Positions 23,792 through 36,035 of a DNA stretch of 64,000 nt are shown here, one piece after another. The translations under genes were made by a program, and so were the position numbers. Numbering within the stretch: position 1 is the first letter of the stretch; the number at the start of each line of letters is the position of its first letter. Source of the stretch: Coleophoma eucalyptorum (Eukaryota > Ascomycota > Leotiomycetes > Helotiales > Dermateaceae); assembly GCA_026120035.1 (NCBI GenBank), contig JALRME010000011.1:930001-994000 (forward strand), in the 5' to 3' direction. The notes beneath the pieces are model-generated. The model had not been told where the DNA came from. It did no database searches and saw only the letters and a list, made by a program, of their open reading frames with translations.

Positions 23792-25103
23792 ATGTCGTCC
23801 ACGCCAAGAGTCTTTGTTACTGGTGCATCTGGCTTTGTCGGAGGTCACACGCTTACTCGCCTTTATGAGAAACACCCGGATTGGAATATCGTCGGCCTAG
23901 TTCGAGACCAGGCGATTAAGGAGAAGCTTGTGGCACGTTGGCCCAGAATTGAAGTTGTCATCGGGACATTGGATGACGACGAGTTACTTGTTTCTGAAGC
24001 AGCAAAGGCCGATGTTGTTCTTCGTAGGTTCCACAATACCTGGTTCTTCTGCCATTTCACTAACCAGAATTTCATTACAGAGCTAGCATCATCCGATCAT
24101 GCTCCTGCCATTGGTTCGTTGACACGCGGCCTGAGTCAGAAGAAGCCCTCACCAGGACATCTGATCCACATTGGAGGAACAGGAATTCTGAGCGAGGCTC
24201 CCAACGACTATGGTAAGTCCCCGCCATTTATAGCTATTGGTTTCATAAGGGTTATTTGCTTTTCAAGAAATAAAATCTTCTCTTATGAAACCTTACAATT
24301 TAAAAATAAATACTGACCTTTCTAAGGCAACTCTGCGGACAAGGTGTATCATGATATTGCTGATTTAGAGGAGATCACCTCATTTCCAGTCGAAGGACAT
24401 CTTCACCGTGATGTTGATCAAGCTGTTCTCGAAGCAAACCAAACACTGGGGGTTCCAACAGCCATTGTTGTTCCTCCTACGATCCACGGAGTCGGTGAAG
24501 GTCCAGTTAAAACTAGAAGTCTTCAAATAAATTTCCTCACCGATACGATCATCAAACGCGGCCGAGGATTCCAAGTTGGCAAAGGCAAGAACTATTGGGA
24601 TCGTAAGTAACCCGCTTCATGTGCCGTTATATATGTGCTAAACATGCCAACAGATGTACATGTGAACGATTTAGCAAGCGCATTCATTCTGCTTGCAGAG
24701 GAAGCTCTGAAGCCTAACGGTGGCAATGCACAGTGGGGCAGTGACGGGTATTATTTCTGTGAGGCTGGTGAATTTGTGAGTCTCTCTGGACCACCCATAT
24801 TACGGCCGCTTCTAACGTCTACAGCAATGGGGAGATATTGCGCACGCAGTAACGAAGATATTGGCCGAGCAAGGCGCAATTAAGAGTACTGAAGTCGATG
24901 AGCTCTCTGCGCCAGAGATAGTTGCCCTACATCCTTGGGGTCTTATACTCTGGGGTGGCAATTGCAGAAGTCGAAGTGATCGGTTGAGGAATCTTGGATG
25001 GAAGCCGGCGGGACCAACAATCTTCGAGAGCCTACCTTTCATGGTGGCTGAAGAGATAAAAACCTCCGGTACTCAATCCGCGACGACAACATTTGATAAT
25101 TAA
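23792..25103 (+). CDS. NAD-dependent epimerase/reductase (extended SDR)
   Basis: Five exons (23792-24023, 24081-24212, 24327-24602, 24654-24775, 24825-25103) join to 346 aa. I chose MSSTPRVFVTG at 23792 because it places the Rossmann strand at the N terminus; an upstream in-frame ATG at 23756 would add 12 residues. The NAD(P) motif is GASGFVGG (G-x2-G-x2-G). Downstream blocks LASSDHAP, HLIHIGGTGIL, DKVYHD, PTAIVVPPTIHGVG and HVHVNDLASAFILLAEEAL are typical of fungal atypical/extended SDRs of the nucleoside-diphosphate-sugar epimerase group. The Y-x3-K active site is replaced by Y-H-D-I in the expected place, a known feature of this subfamily. The role is probably reduction or epimerisation of a small metabolite. 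It converges on an aldo/keto reductase. Confidence 0.88.
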
Positions 25104-25631
25104 GGAGCGTCAAGATGCGATGATAAAAAAGTTTTCCTTCTTGTTTTATTAAAAGGTTGTACTGATAGAATAAGCATATGAGATAAAACAAATCTGTAGA
25201 GTTGCATTTTGAAACCATTCTTGTCTGTAATTGGTTCAAATACAATATTGCTTACTTGTGATCTCCAACAGGATGTCAGATATATTAATACACAATCAAA
25301 AGTCCGCCCACTGCAAGGACAACAAGCAGACAATACTGGGAATCGTGATTTTCAGAATATGAAGGTACAAATACTAGTGTCCATGACAATCCACTTGCAT
25401 TAGGAAAGTAACAAGAAAGAACTTGTGAAGATCAACAGCGACGATGAGCCACTATGTGGCGTTTGCACATATACTCAATACTGGTGAGTGAACAGTAATG
25501 AGTAAACACTGACTATAAAGGCGATTATTACTAGTATACTATGTTATATAATCTTTCTACAAAACTAGGCAAAGCTCAGTGCAATTCAGCTCGGTTCGAG
25601 AAGGAATCACAAAGGACATACATGCTATCAC
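25104..25631. other. Intergenic between convergent genes
   Basis: 528 bp, AT-rich, holding the two 3' untranslated regions. Nothing else seen. Confidence 0.6.
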
Positions 25632-26756
25632 TTAAGCGTCCTCTAGCCCTTCAAATAGCCTTACGCCCCATTGCTTGCTGGGATTACTAAATCTCATCAA
25701 ATACTTTGAAGCCAATAAATCGATCTTCAATAAATCCTCATGCCCTAAGCTGCACTCCAGCGCTTGTAAATTCTCCACAAAGTGCACCTCGTGAGCAGAC
25801 TTGGGAATCACACTGGTTCCCCTCTCGATTCCCCACTTAAGAGCAATTTGTGCTGGGGTACAGTTTGTATTTTGAGCGATCTCTAGCAATTCATCGTTTT
25901 TTAGCAACGGCGGAGGAGCGTCCTTGCCTGGACGATATATTGGATTAGAGTTGCCAAGCGGAGAGTAGGCAGTGACCGAAATGCCGAGCGCTTTGTGGGT
26001 AGCGAGCCAAGAGGATTGAGGAAGATAGGGATGCATTTCCATTTGGTGGGCGAAGGGCTTGACTCCCGTTTTAGCTATGATTTCTGTTAGCTGGGCGGGA
26101 GAGAAGTTGCTGATGCCAATATTATGGACTTTATCCTTGGGTAGGGCGATCATGGATTTCCATGTTTCAACGAAGTTCAAGGGAGATGGCCCATCTGGAG
26201 AGACTCCGACAGGCCAGTGCATGAGATAAAGGTCCAGGTAGTCTAATCCTAGATCTTCAAGAGTTTTACTCAGTGCTTCTTCAGCGAGTTTAACATCTCC
26301 GTGACTGCAGAGTTTATTAGCCCAACCTCAAACGTCGTTTCAAAAGAGTTGTACTTACTGATCATTCCATAGCTTGGATGTTACCCAAATTTCTTCTCTG
26401 GAGATGTTCGCCTTCTTCAGCCCTTCTGCGATACCTTTTCCAACCGCTTTCTCGTTTCGGTAGATGGCAGCACCGTCAATCTGGCGATAGCCAGCTTGGA
26501 TTGCTAGAGAAACAGCTTCAGTAGTGTTTTGCGGAGACAATGCGAGATTCCACGTTCCAAAACCAATTGATGGTTGGGTTATGGTCGTCTTTTGTGGTGC
26601 AACAAAGGGTTTCTGAAACTCGTAACACCAGCTGGGAGCGACTGCTCCTGTCACCAGAGCAAGGGAAAATTGAGTTGATATGCGCATCGTGAGCAGTGGT
26701 ACACGCGTTTTCTTGTGCAATGAGAGTTTCTGAAGGAGTGAGGTCGTTTGTTTCAA
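25632..26756 (-). CDS. Aldo/keto reductase, possibly secreted
   Basis: Two exons (26756-26359, 26304-25632) separated by a 54-bp intron give 356 aa. The full AKR tetrad is present: D94, Y99 (DGAAIYRNE), K128 (VTSKLWND) and H162 (YLMHWPVG). Further signatures are GFGTWNL near the N terminus, IGISNFSPAQL, and the C-terminal IPKSAHEVHFVENL that binds the NADPH phosphate. An alternative start at 26687 (MRISTQFSLALVTGAVAPSW) would begin with a good signal peptide, so the protein may enter the secretory pathway; the longer start puts this stretch 24 residues in. It likely reduces an aldehyde or ketone. It converges on the epimerase gene. Confidence 0.92.
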
Positions 26757-27847
26757 GGTCGGGGTTTGTTAAACCCCACTATTGCTATGGTGTGACCAGT
26801 AGCTCAATGAATAGCTCTCGCACCTTGATAAGAGCGATCACGTGATAATTGATAGAGTATGTCATGGCTAGAGTTCTATAATCTCTTAAAAAGTAATTTC
26901 TTTCGGTATTAGCTATTGTATTAAACAAACCATATATCGTTATTCAACATGTCTTTATTACTCGTGTTTAGGAAATACCGTCATTCCAGTCACATGACTA
27001 AGCATTTCCCATCTTGCCTGTAGTCGGTGCATCTACGGAAGTCATCGGCCGAAAGGGGAATACTACTAATTTCGCTATACTCTTTAGTTGGAATACTCCA
27101 TTTGCGAATATAGTTATTGGCGAGTGCACTGGGACATATATAAGATCCTATCCCACTAAAATTATGCTTCTGCTATAGAAATAATCGCATGCATGTCACC
27201 TGATGTAGCTGCTGCCTAGTTATGAAAACAAAAATTTGTAGTAGGTTTTTTTTAAAGATAATGATCCCGAATCTAAGCTCTAAGCTTGTTTGAAAAGATG
27301 TTAGGCTTTAAAAACCCCCAAAATGCCTCTAATCCATGGAAGTTGCGATTTGTACAGATCGGTAATACAGTAAATTTTCTGCGCACAACCCCGTAGAGTC
27401 CGCATGTCTGGGAGTAATCCAGCGGGACCAAGCTAATTTTACTACTTTAGTCCTCCCTTGTACTGTTTGGAAGCGTGCCAGATCTCGAAGAATAAAATCA
27501 ACATCTCAGAATAGGGTATATCGAATGCGAGAAGTGCTGTACAGTTACATGGAACTGTATTTCATGGGGCTCAGTATACTGACGAATTAAATCATCTAAG
27601 TACTGATGACAACACTAAAATGACAATACATTTCATTTTCTTATTTTGAGTGTCATAATATGATTTCATATTGAGGAATGACTGTAAGAGCTGAATTGGA
27701 TGCCACAAGTTGATTGAATGAAGCACATAGACTTGATCAATCTCGTCCTTGAACTAATTACAGCAATGCTAAATATAATTAATGGCTTGACCGCAAAACT
27801 AAACCCACGCTGCGATTCAGATTCTCGCACAGAACCGACAGCAGATT
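26757..27847. other. AT-rich intergenic region upstream of the aldo/keto reductase
   Basis: No gene. A TCGGCCGA palindrome lies at 27045-27052, about 290 bp upstream of the AKR start. Confidence 0.5.
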
Positions 27848-28368
27848 TCAAAAAGGGGGTAGCAGATGAGCTAATAGACTGTACCCGGGCCTGAGAAAGC
27901 TCTTGACCCGTTTTCGGTAGCGTTTTGCTCGTGTGGTTCCTCGAAAGGCAGTAGGGAAGAATTGTCGCACAGCTACTAAGACTGCCCTAAGGCTGGCACA
28001 AATGACAGCAAGATGCATCTCCAATACGCTGAATAGAGTGACTGGAAACATGTCTCCTTTAAAAATATGTAAGATACACTTACATGTGACATCTTTTGAT
28101 GTCTTGATAGGTAGGATAGTTGGTAGCCGGACTATGCTGCAAATACAGACAATACCACCTAATGTGAAGAGGATAGAAACTTGTATCTTTTTTTTTGGCG
28201 AGAGACTTGTAGCCGAAGCAGGGCAGATAGTGGGAGTAGGAGAATAAAGATATCTTGGACAACACTGACGCAAATGATGCCTACGCCCACGCGAAAAATG
28301 TCAAGGCATTTTACTGGCGGATGTGTATACTGCCAGTTAGTCCAATTTGCACTGATAGGTATCTGCAT
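27848..28368 (-). pseudogene. PTH11-like (fungal rhodopsin-domain) membrane receptor relic
   Basis: Minus-strand frames give ANWTNWQYTHPPVKCLDI..., a membrane helix VGIICVSVVQDIFILLLPLS with the family's QD-x2-I-x2-LP block, LRLQVSRQKK, then after a frameshift in the nine-base A/T run at 28188-28196 KIQVSILFTLGGIVCICSIVRL and LEMHLAVICASLRAV...FFP. These are the third to seventh helices of the fungal rhodopsin/PTH11-like integral membrane family (consensus KLQVxxxxKI...GGxVCxxSIVRL...E...IxCxCxPxLRPL). The N-terminal helices and the cytoplasmic tail are missing. About 170 of an expected 350 residues remain, so it is a decayed copy. A functional small protein is unlikely. Confidence 0.65.
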
Positions 28369-29179
28369 TACGTCAATTATCGGTCAATCTGCTTTGAATT
28401 TGATGTATTGAAGGGTCGCCCTACACATTGAAAAATACTCATAAACAGATTCCACTAGAACTCAACCCTTGATCATCTATAATCACGTGATGTTGCCAAT
28501 AGTAATGACAATTGGAGATCTATTTATGAACGCACTGTATTGGTTGCAACTGGGGAGTTTCTTGCAAGCTTGGAAGGTTAATGGAAGATAAGAGATATCT
28601 TATATCTCTGCCAAATATTGTTAGTACTAAAGCGGTATTTTGGCTTATTAAAATCAACTCCCCACGGTTTTATATATTAGTCTCATGTGAAAATCTTGCT
28701 ATACAGAGCTATAAAGAATTAATGTGCTCCTATACAAGGGTAGATGCTGTTTCGCCTTTCGTCACGAAGATAGTCTTCATTGTTAGCAGATGAAATCCAG
28801 ATAGAACGATGGACTTTGATTAGCCAATCATCTTTGCTATACACCAGTGAGCGACATGCAAAGATACAGATTGAAAGAGGCGCGTGCGCGATTTAGGCTA
28901 TTGGTCCGGTTGAACGTCTTATAATAGATATAACTTGTACAACTCTTTAAGTGATGCGGATCCTGCGACGGCACTTTCCACTCTTCCCTTAATAGCGAGG
29001 ATAGTTTTCGCTTCCACAGATGAGAACTTGAATCAACCTAAAGCCAACCGTTAGTCAATAGCTATCAATAGTATCGTGAGCATCCTGATCGCTTGTATGA
29101 GCTACTTCAGCTACTGCGCTCCGTCTCAGCTACTTTGGCAGTTGTCTTCTCCAACTCGTTTTGAACGCAGACCAATAAA
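28369..29179. other. Intergenic, upstream of the HET gene
   Basis: AT-rich, no gene recognised. The last few hundred bases presumably hold the HET promoter. Confidence 0.5.
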
Positions 29180-30991
29180 ATGCGACTCGTCCACGCGAAG
29201 ACTCTTCGGTTGGAGGAGTTTGCAGGAAGCGATATTCCACAATATGCTATTTTATCCCATACCTGGGGAACAGACGAAGTGTCCTATCAAGACATGCAAA
29301 GCCAAAATCTAGAAAAAAAGGAAGGATTTCAGAAGATTAAGTACAGCTGCTTGCAAGCGCTAGAGGATGACTTGAATTACGTTTGGGTTGATACCTGCTG
29401 CATTGACAAAACAAGTAGTTCGCTGCTTTCGGAGGCTATCAATTCAATGTTTCACTGGTACCAAGACGCACAAGTCTGCTATGCTTATTTATCGGACGTG
29501 TCTACAAGCGATCAGCCGGAGGCAGTAGGTTCTTGCTTTAGAGAGAGTCGTTGGTTCAATAGAGGTTGGACGCTTCAAGAATTGATAGCTCCCGCTACAC
29601 TTCGGTTTTATACAAGCGATTGGGACGACATAGGTACCAAGGAAGAATTGTGTGAAACCATAGAAACTATTACCGGGATCGGCTCCAGCTTTCTCTGCGG
29701 CCAGGATTTACGCTTTGCTAGCATTGCTAAACGAATGTCCTGGGCTTCAAATAGACAGACCACACGAGAAGAAGATGTCGCTTATTGCCTATTGGGCATC
29801 TTTGGTATTAACATGCCAATGATTTATGGAGAAGGGAGCCGAGCCTTCATTAGATTGCAAGAAGAAATCATGCGTGAGTCCGACGACCAAACATTGTTCG
29901 CATGGGGGCCACCCTTCAAGAGCCTTGAACAGGCCAGGAGTGCCCTAAAGCTGGGCCAAAGACAAAACGTGGATGCAGGAAATTCGGATACACAAAATGT
30001 ATGGGCTCGCAATTCTGAGGAACCAACTTTCAGCCTTAACTCAGAAGATAATCAAGGTGTATTGGCTACATCTCCAGCAAACTTTGCTATGTCCGGAAAT
30101 GTAATTTCATGCTATAATCCCGACGGTCATGAGCCTCATACTATGACTAGCAGAGGAATACGAATAAGCATGCATATATGCCCCGAACCTAGGTATGCCT
30201 TATTGGACTGTCACTTAGAGAGCGACTTCCAGCATTATTTGGCAATCCCACTGAAATCTGTAGCACCTGGCCAGACCGAATTCGCAAGATCTTCAGCAGC
30301 CCTATTGCAAATCCCGGTAACTGAACGTAGTGTCATCCCTGTTAAATCTGTCTACTTGAAGAAGAATGCAGATCCCACGAGCTATAATAGGCAAACTCGC
30401 GAGAATAAATTCTTGCTTCAGAATTGGGATCGAAATACTGGAATGTTCCTTTCTCGAACTGGGAGTAAGCACCATGTTGTTTCGCTTGTTAGCGTTTACC
30501 CTGCGAGCTGCTTGAACAAGGCGCAAGCCATTATTTCACCTGCTAAATGGAAGAGGGATCAGGATATATATAGAGCAGTAGTTCTTGTTCGTGTGTTTGA
30601 TGGCGGGGAAGCAGCCCTTTTGATTCACCAAGAGAACTTAACAACCGGGAATGATAATCTTGTTTCATGGTGCCATCTTGCATTCAAGCCTGGTGGGATG
30701 AGCCTGGATCAAATATGGAATCAAGATTCGCCACTAAAACCTAATCTGGCTTTGAAATTATCCAGAAACCAACCATTGGCTTTGATGACAAGAGCATCTT
30801 TCGCGGACTCACTAATTCTCACTACGAATCTTGAAAGGAGTCCTGTGATGGGAGAAGAAATGTTTCTTATAAACATCCAGGTTATTTTGGACACTGTTGA
30901 TGTAGTACGAAGAGGTTTAGGAAGTGGGTCGTTTACAATCAAACCTAGAGACCTAGTCAAGATTCCCATTTCAGGGCTAGCAAAGAAATAA
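29180..30991 (+). CDS. HET-domain (heterokaryon incompatibility) protein
   Basis: An intronless frame of 603 aa. The start MRLVHAKTLRLEEFAG is the standard opening of this subfamily. The HET domain spans about residues 22-170: YAILSHTWGTDEVSYQDM, YVWVDTCCIDKTSSSLLSEA, SMFHWYQDAQVCYAYLSDV and RWFNRGWTLQELIAP. Residues 195-255 carry the linker ASNRQTTREEDVAYCLLGIFGINMP...YGEG...RLQEEI seen in many HET proteins. The long C-terminal half (about 350 residues) has no recognisable repeat or NACHT domain. Such proteins take part in non-self recognition and regulated cell death after hyphal fusion; whether this one does is unknown. It sits among gene relics, as HET genes often do. Confidence 0.93.
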   Translation: MRLVHAKTLRLEEFAGSDIPQYAILSHTWGTDEVSYQDMQSQNLEKKEGFQKIKYSCLQALEDDLNYVWVDTCCIDKTSSSLLSEAINSMFHWYQDAQVCYAYLSDVSTSDQPEAVGSCFRESRWFNRGWTLQELIAPATLRFYTSDWDDIGTKEELCETIETITGIGSSFLCGQDLRFASIAKRMSWASNRQTTREEDVAYCLLGIFGINMPMIYGEGSRAFIRLQEEIMRESDDQTLFAWGPPFKSLEQARSALKLGQRQNVDAGNSDTQNVWARNSEEPTFSLNSEDNQGVLATSPANFAMSGNVISCYNPDGHEPHTMTSRGIRISMHICPEPRYALLDCHLESDFQHYLAIPLKSVAPGQTEFARSSAALLQIPVTERSVIPVKSVYLKKNADPTSYNRQTRENKFLLQNWDRNTGMFLSRTGSKHHVVSLVSVYPASCLNKAQAIISPAKWKRDQDIYRAVVLVRVFDGGEAALLIHQENLTTGNDNLVSWCHLAFKPGGMSLDQIWNQDSPLKPNLALKLSRNQPLALMTRASFADSLILTTNLERSPVMGEEMFLINIQVILDTVDVVRRGLGSGSFTIKPRDLVKIPISGLAKK

Positions 30992-31410
30992 ATAACTTAC
31001 GGTATTATGAAATCTAACATTATGCATACTGTAGTTAACCTTTTTGCACTCTTTCATCTTTCAAAATAATGCCCACGAGACTTTTCTAATATCGAGTCAA
31101 CCAACTATACCCAAACGGGACTATTAGAGATCTAGCTCTCCTATCTCACCCTATTGAATTGATCAAGCATTAGTTCAAATAGAATAAATACCCACTCTTT
31201 GTTTCCTTCAGCAAGTCAATATTTTTTAATATGATATGTTCAAGCACGGATTTCTAGAGATCATTTTATATTACTGTTACTCTGAATGAAGAAGCCTTTA
31301 AGGGCTAATGCGCAATTGTCTCCCAGTGGATGACTGAGGCCGGTCGCGCCATTCTTTAGGCTGACTTTGAAATACCAGCATCCAGCTTCCTGGTGCAATA
31401 CAAGAGTGCC
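30992..31410. other. Intergenic between convergent HET and ABC genes
   Basis: 419 bp, AT-rich, no features seen. Confidence 0.6.
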
Positions 31411-34400
31411 TCAAGAATCCCATAACACTTTGAACTTACTGCTTTCGTCCATAAGAAGTGTACCTGGCTCACCATATTCTACAACCATTCCGTTCTCAAA
31501 AACTGCGATCCTGTCAAAGTTTCTGATAGTCTCCAACCTGTGAGCCACAGCGATTACAGTATAGCCTATAAAATGGTCCGAAATTATTTGCTGCATAAGT
31601 TTATCAGTTTGCAGGTCGACACTAGCCGTCGCTTCGTCGATAATGAGGACTTTGGAAGGCCTCAGCATGGCTCGTGCTAGACAAAACAGTTGGCGCTGTC
31701 CGTGAGATAACAAGTCGTCTGCCTCCATGAGCGAATCCAGCCCTCCAGCGTTCGTCACGATGGACCATAGTCCGACCGTTTTGAGAACTGCCTCAGCAGC
31801 AGAATCATTTTCTCCAAGGTTTAGTGGGTCGAGGTTTTGTCTGATGGTGCCTTTGAGGAAGATCGGCTCTTGGGGTACTGCCGTCAGACGCTCCCTGAGA
31901 ATATTTCGTGGGATTTGTGACAGGTCAACACCGTCAATCACAACTGATCCTTCATTTATCTCCAACATATGGAAAAGAAGGGCTACAATAGATGACTTGC
32001 CGGAGCCAGAAGGTCCACAAATTCCAAGTTTTTGACCAGCAGGGACCGTAAGACTGATGTTATGAAGAGCTAGAGGTTGATCGAGTGCATAAGAGGCAGA
32101 GACATCCGAAAGGAGGATATTTCCATTTGATGGCCACTCTGATGGAACTTCTTGAGATTCTTCGGAAAGATTTTCCGAATGAGTGCTGCCTACAAACGAC
32201 TTTATTCGTGAGACAGCACCTAACGAAGTTTCAGTAGCCGTCCAGTGTATAATGAGTGCTGATAGAGTCATATTGAAGGACATGATGTTAATAAGCGCCA
32301 ATCCGACAAACCCAGCATCAGAACTGTGGCGAAATCTTACTATCAGTGCCACCAAAATGACGGCCAGGGCTGCCACAAGCAGATCAATAACCAGAATTAA
32401 CCATCTTTGGATGCAATATAGAAGGTAGAACGGCCTTTGAGATGCATCAAGAAAAGCCATGTTTCGTTTCTCCATATCTTTAGTCCATCCAAATGCTCGA
32501 ATCGTGACCAGACCGCTTAGAGTTTCGACGAAGTTACTGTAGAGTGGTGCTTTCGCTTCGAGATCCATCAGCCTGATTTGGCGTGATGTCCGCAGATAGA
32601 ACTTCTGTAACATGTACATTACGAGCAACACAAACGGCAAAACAATGGAGAAGTATGATGCCGAAATACATATGAAGATTGCCTGTATTATGGCCAGGAA
32701 GAAGTTGTTCGCCAGTATCAGCGCAGCAATGGGAAGTTCCGAGTCGATGACCGACAAGTCTTGGCTGAACCTATTGATAATCTGCCCAACATCAGTGGAG
32801 CTGAAGAAAGAAAATGGTGCATTTTCGACGGTTTTGAGTAGTCTTTCGTGGAGATATGTTGCGGAGTGGGGTATCATGATGATAAAGAGCATGCCAGTCA
32901 AAATCATGAGTGTGGCCATGGCAATGCACTCCACAGAGACAAGTATGCCCAAGTAAAGGCCATTGACTGAATTGCCGTGAACAGCAACGGCGCTGGTCCA
33001 GAACTTGATCCAGAGATCTTCCCATTTTTAGTAAATCCTCAAACGCGATAAGAGGAAACCCACCTGGAAATTGTAGAAGCATAGAGTAGCAAGCCATTAA
33101 ACCCATCCATATCCCCACATTCCGCCATCCGGCGCTGGTGAAGTAATATTTGTAAATGGCCCAATTTCCAATAGTACGATGGAGGTCAGCTGCAGCATTT
33201 AGTCGGTCGGTGTCATCATCTACCTTTGCCTTGACGGGACCAGTCTCTTCTGTAAGCGCATTTTTGACTTCTGTCATGTGCCGCGCCGCAAGCCCAGCAA
33301 CGTATCCATTGCTTACGACGAGATCTCTAAATTTTCCATGCTCTGAAACTGTGCCATGGGCACTGAGTGCGATGATGTGGTCAGCATAAGATAGGCGATG
33401 AGCTGCATGTGTAACTAGTGTGACAGTTGTACCCAGTCGACGAAGTAGCCCGTTCTTTCCGAGTAGACGAGAGAAAATACGATCCTCACTAATGGCATCA
33501 AGACCACTAAAGACATCATCTAAGATCAAGACCTGTTGTCGCGAATAAACAGCTCGAGCAAGTGCCTATCTAATTTTAGCAGACGGAATGACGTAGTTAA
33601 GGGCACCTAGCATACTATACGCAATTTCTGGCCCCCGGAAAGTGCAGCGCCTGCGGAGCCTGCCTTAGTGCTATCGCCCTCAGGGAGTGTTTCAATATCC
33701 GTATCAAAAGCGCAGCCGTGAACGACTTGGGCGTACCATTCGGGCTCAAAGACAGACACTCCAACGATGTTTTCTCGAATAGTTCTGTTTTGAATCCAGG
33801 GGACCTGGTCAACGAATGCAGCATGTGCTCGGTCGATATAAATATTTCCCTTTGATGATGGAGTTTCTCCCAATAGACCTCGGAGGAGGCTAGACTTACC
33901 ACATCCAACGGGGCCCACAATCATCGTTAGATGCCCAGGTTGAAGATCAAAAGAAACATCGTCAATCACAGGGCTATCATCGTCGGACCAAGCAAGTGTC
34001 AAATTCTTGACGCTGATAGCAGCTGGCGATGGGCTCGTATTTGTTCGTGGTGTGATGTTCTCCAACTCAATATCCAGGTCGACACTTGCACCCCTAGCAA
34101 ACGTATCTAGCTTGCCTGTACCACTTGATGGACTTTGTACCGGTTGTAACAGCATGCGGTGATCCCTGTTCGTTGGCGAGGAAATGAATGACTGAATTCG
34201 ATCGAAGCAGCCAATCGCTGCTATTAATGGTGGAACTGCGAATACAACGGCGCGAATCGGGGCCACCAGCAAGGCAATGAGTGAGAGCGTCGTGAATGCC
34301 GAGGTGACATTAAGAGTTTGTCCATTGATAGTAGCCACTATGACATAGATGGTGAAGACAGCTCCTGGAGCAAAAATGTCGGACATATTACCAAAGGCGA

Positions 34401-36035
34401 GCATAACAACAAACAGCTTCCGCATTTTCAGGGAACTGGCAATTTCGTCCAGTCTAAGCTGACAGATAATGCGAGACATTTTTGAGTTGAGACCTAGCAT
34501 TTTGACCCCCTTCATGGCCTGTAGCATTTTGGCGGTAGCATCAGTTCTGGTCTGAATCCTTTCGAGCCAGGCCATTTGAGCTTTTCCAATATGCCGTGAG
34601 ATCAAAAATGGGCCAGAAACTGCTACGGCGGTTATAAATAACGGGCCCAAGAGCGCGATACCAGTTTCTTTCTGTAGCAGCCAGATTGCCAAAGCAATCT
34701 CTATGGGGCTTGACCAGAGATTGTGTATTGACTGAATAGCGTCGCATATACGTTCTACATCCGAGGACATCAGAGTAACGGCAGCGGATTCATCGAGGCT
34801 TGTAATAGATAATTCTAGAGTTTGTGCATAGATCGCATTCACGAGTGAACCCCTGACCATCGTCGTCATGCGGTTCGCCTTATGCTGGTAAACACCACTT
34901 GTCACGGCTAGGCCAACATAGACCAACCCAAAAGCAGCGGTCAGGCCCCATCCACGATTAGTAGCTGATTCAGAGTCAGCTTCGCCCACAAGCTTAGTGA
35001 TACGGTTGATAAGTAGGGGCTGCATAAAGCGAAAGAATGTCAACGCCAGACGCGGCAACACTGATGCAGCAAGAGGCCCCAACATCATGCGTAGTATGAC
35101 CCAGACCAAAGTGTGCTTCTCAGGATATCTTTTGCCTAATCAATTTGTCATATTAGTATACTTTGACAAAGAAAGACGGGTGTGGGGAAGGGTTGACAAA
35201 CGATTGGCCCAATATCTTCTGAATTTGATTTCGAGAGATTTTGATAGCAGATCACCATCTGCTGCAAACAGATCATTGTCCGTGACAACATTTCTAAACC
35301 CCAGCTGGAAGAGTGGATTGAGCCACCAGAAGAGACCACGGGAATACAGCCCACTCGTAGCCTCAGGGGAGTGTTCGGCATAAGATGTGAATAATATTCT
35401 AGATTTTTCGGTTGCTTCGGAGATAAGAACGAGAAGCTTGACAGCCAGAATAGAAGATGATATTACATTCTCAGCTAGGTCTTCTCCACGTAGCCACCTA
35501 GTACGAAGCTGTGCGGCATCAAAGGGCAGTGTAAGGAGAAGATACGCGTTAATTATCGAGCTTGGCCGGATGTTCTTACTATGCTCGGCGTATGACAAGA
35601 CACATAGACCGAGCGTGGCTATAAGTGCAAGCAAAGCCGCGGCAAGAGAAGCACGAGTTTGAAGCGATGATTGGGATATTTCAATGACATTGACAACTTG
35701 TAGAGTACTGAAGATAGCGAGAAGAACCTGTATTGTGTCAGTATGAGGCTTCCATGAACAAGCTATAGGACACTGACAATCTTGGTGGTCAGGAGATAGC
35801 TACCAATCACTTTGCGGGGTGTTTTCCATAGGTGTAAAAGCCGCGGGGGTATCACGAGCAGTAGAAGAGCCGACGGTGCGATAGACAAGATGGTTTCCTC
35901 GAAGAAAAGGGTGAAATCAAACGTTGCTCTACCCGGAAGCTGGAAAAAAGGACCAAAGTTGTTGTCGTCTACATAAGCGGTGGAGTTGACTGCCCTCGCT
36001 CCAAGGTGCGCAAAGCCCGAGTACGTACTCATCAT
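31411..36035 (-). CDS. ABCC/MRP-type full ABC transporter
   Basis: Five exons (36035-35778, 35727-35202, 35135-33616, 33565-33064, 33017-31411) give 1470 aa in the order TMD0-TMD1-NBD1-TMD2-NBD2. NBD1: Walker A GPVGCGKSS near residue 670, signature LSGGQ near 760, Walker B LILDDVFSGLD, where Asp stands in place of the catalytic Glu (a degenerate site usual in ABCC). NBD2: Walker A GPSGSGKSS at about 1270-1278, signature LSHGQ at about 1372-1376, Walker B LIIDEATASVD. The family exports glutathione conjugates, drugs or metabolites, at the plasma or vacuolar membrane. No biosynthetic core gene adjoins it; it may serve either redox block or be a stand-alone detoxification pump. Confidence 0.95.

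Noticed and set aside
27933..28247. 104-codon plus-strand frame
   Set aside because: It is the antisense shadow of the PTH11-like relic, whose minus-strand translation has clear family blocks.
31727..33389. Several plus-strand frames (77-114 codons) inside the ABC transporter
   Set aside because: Antisense shadows of a gene with complete ABCC motifs on the minus strand.
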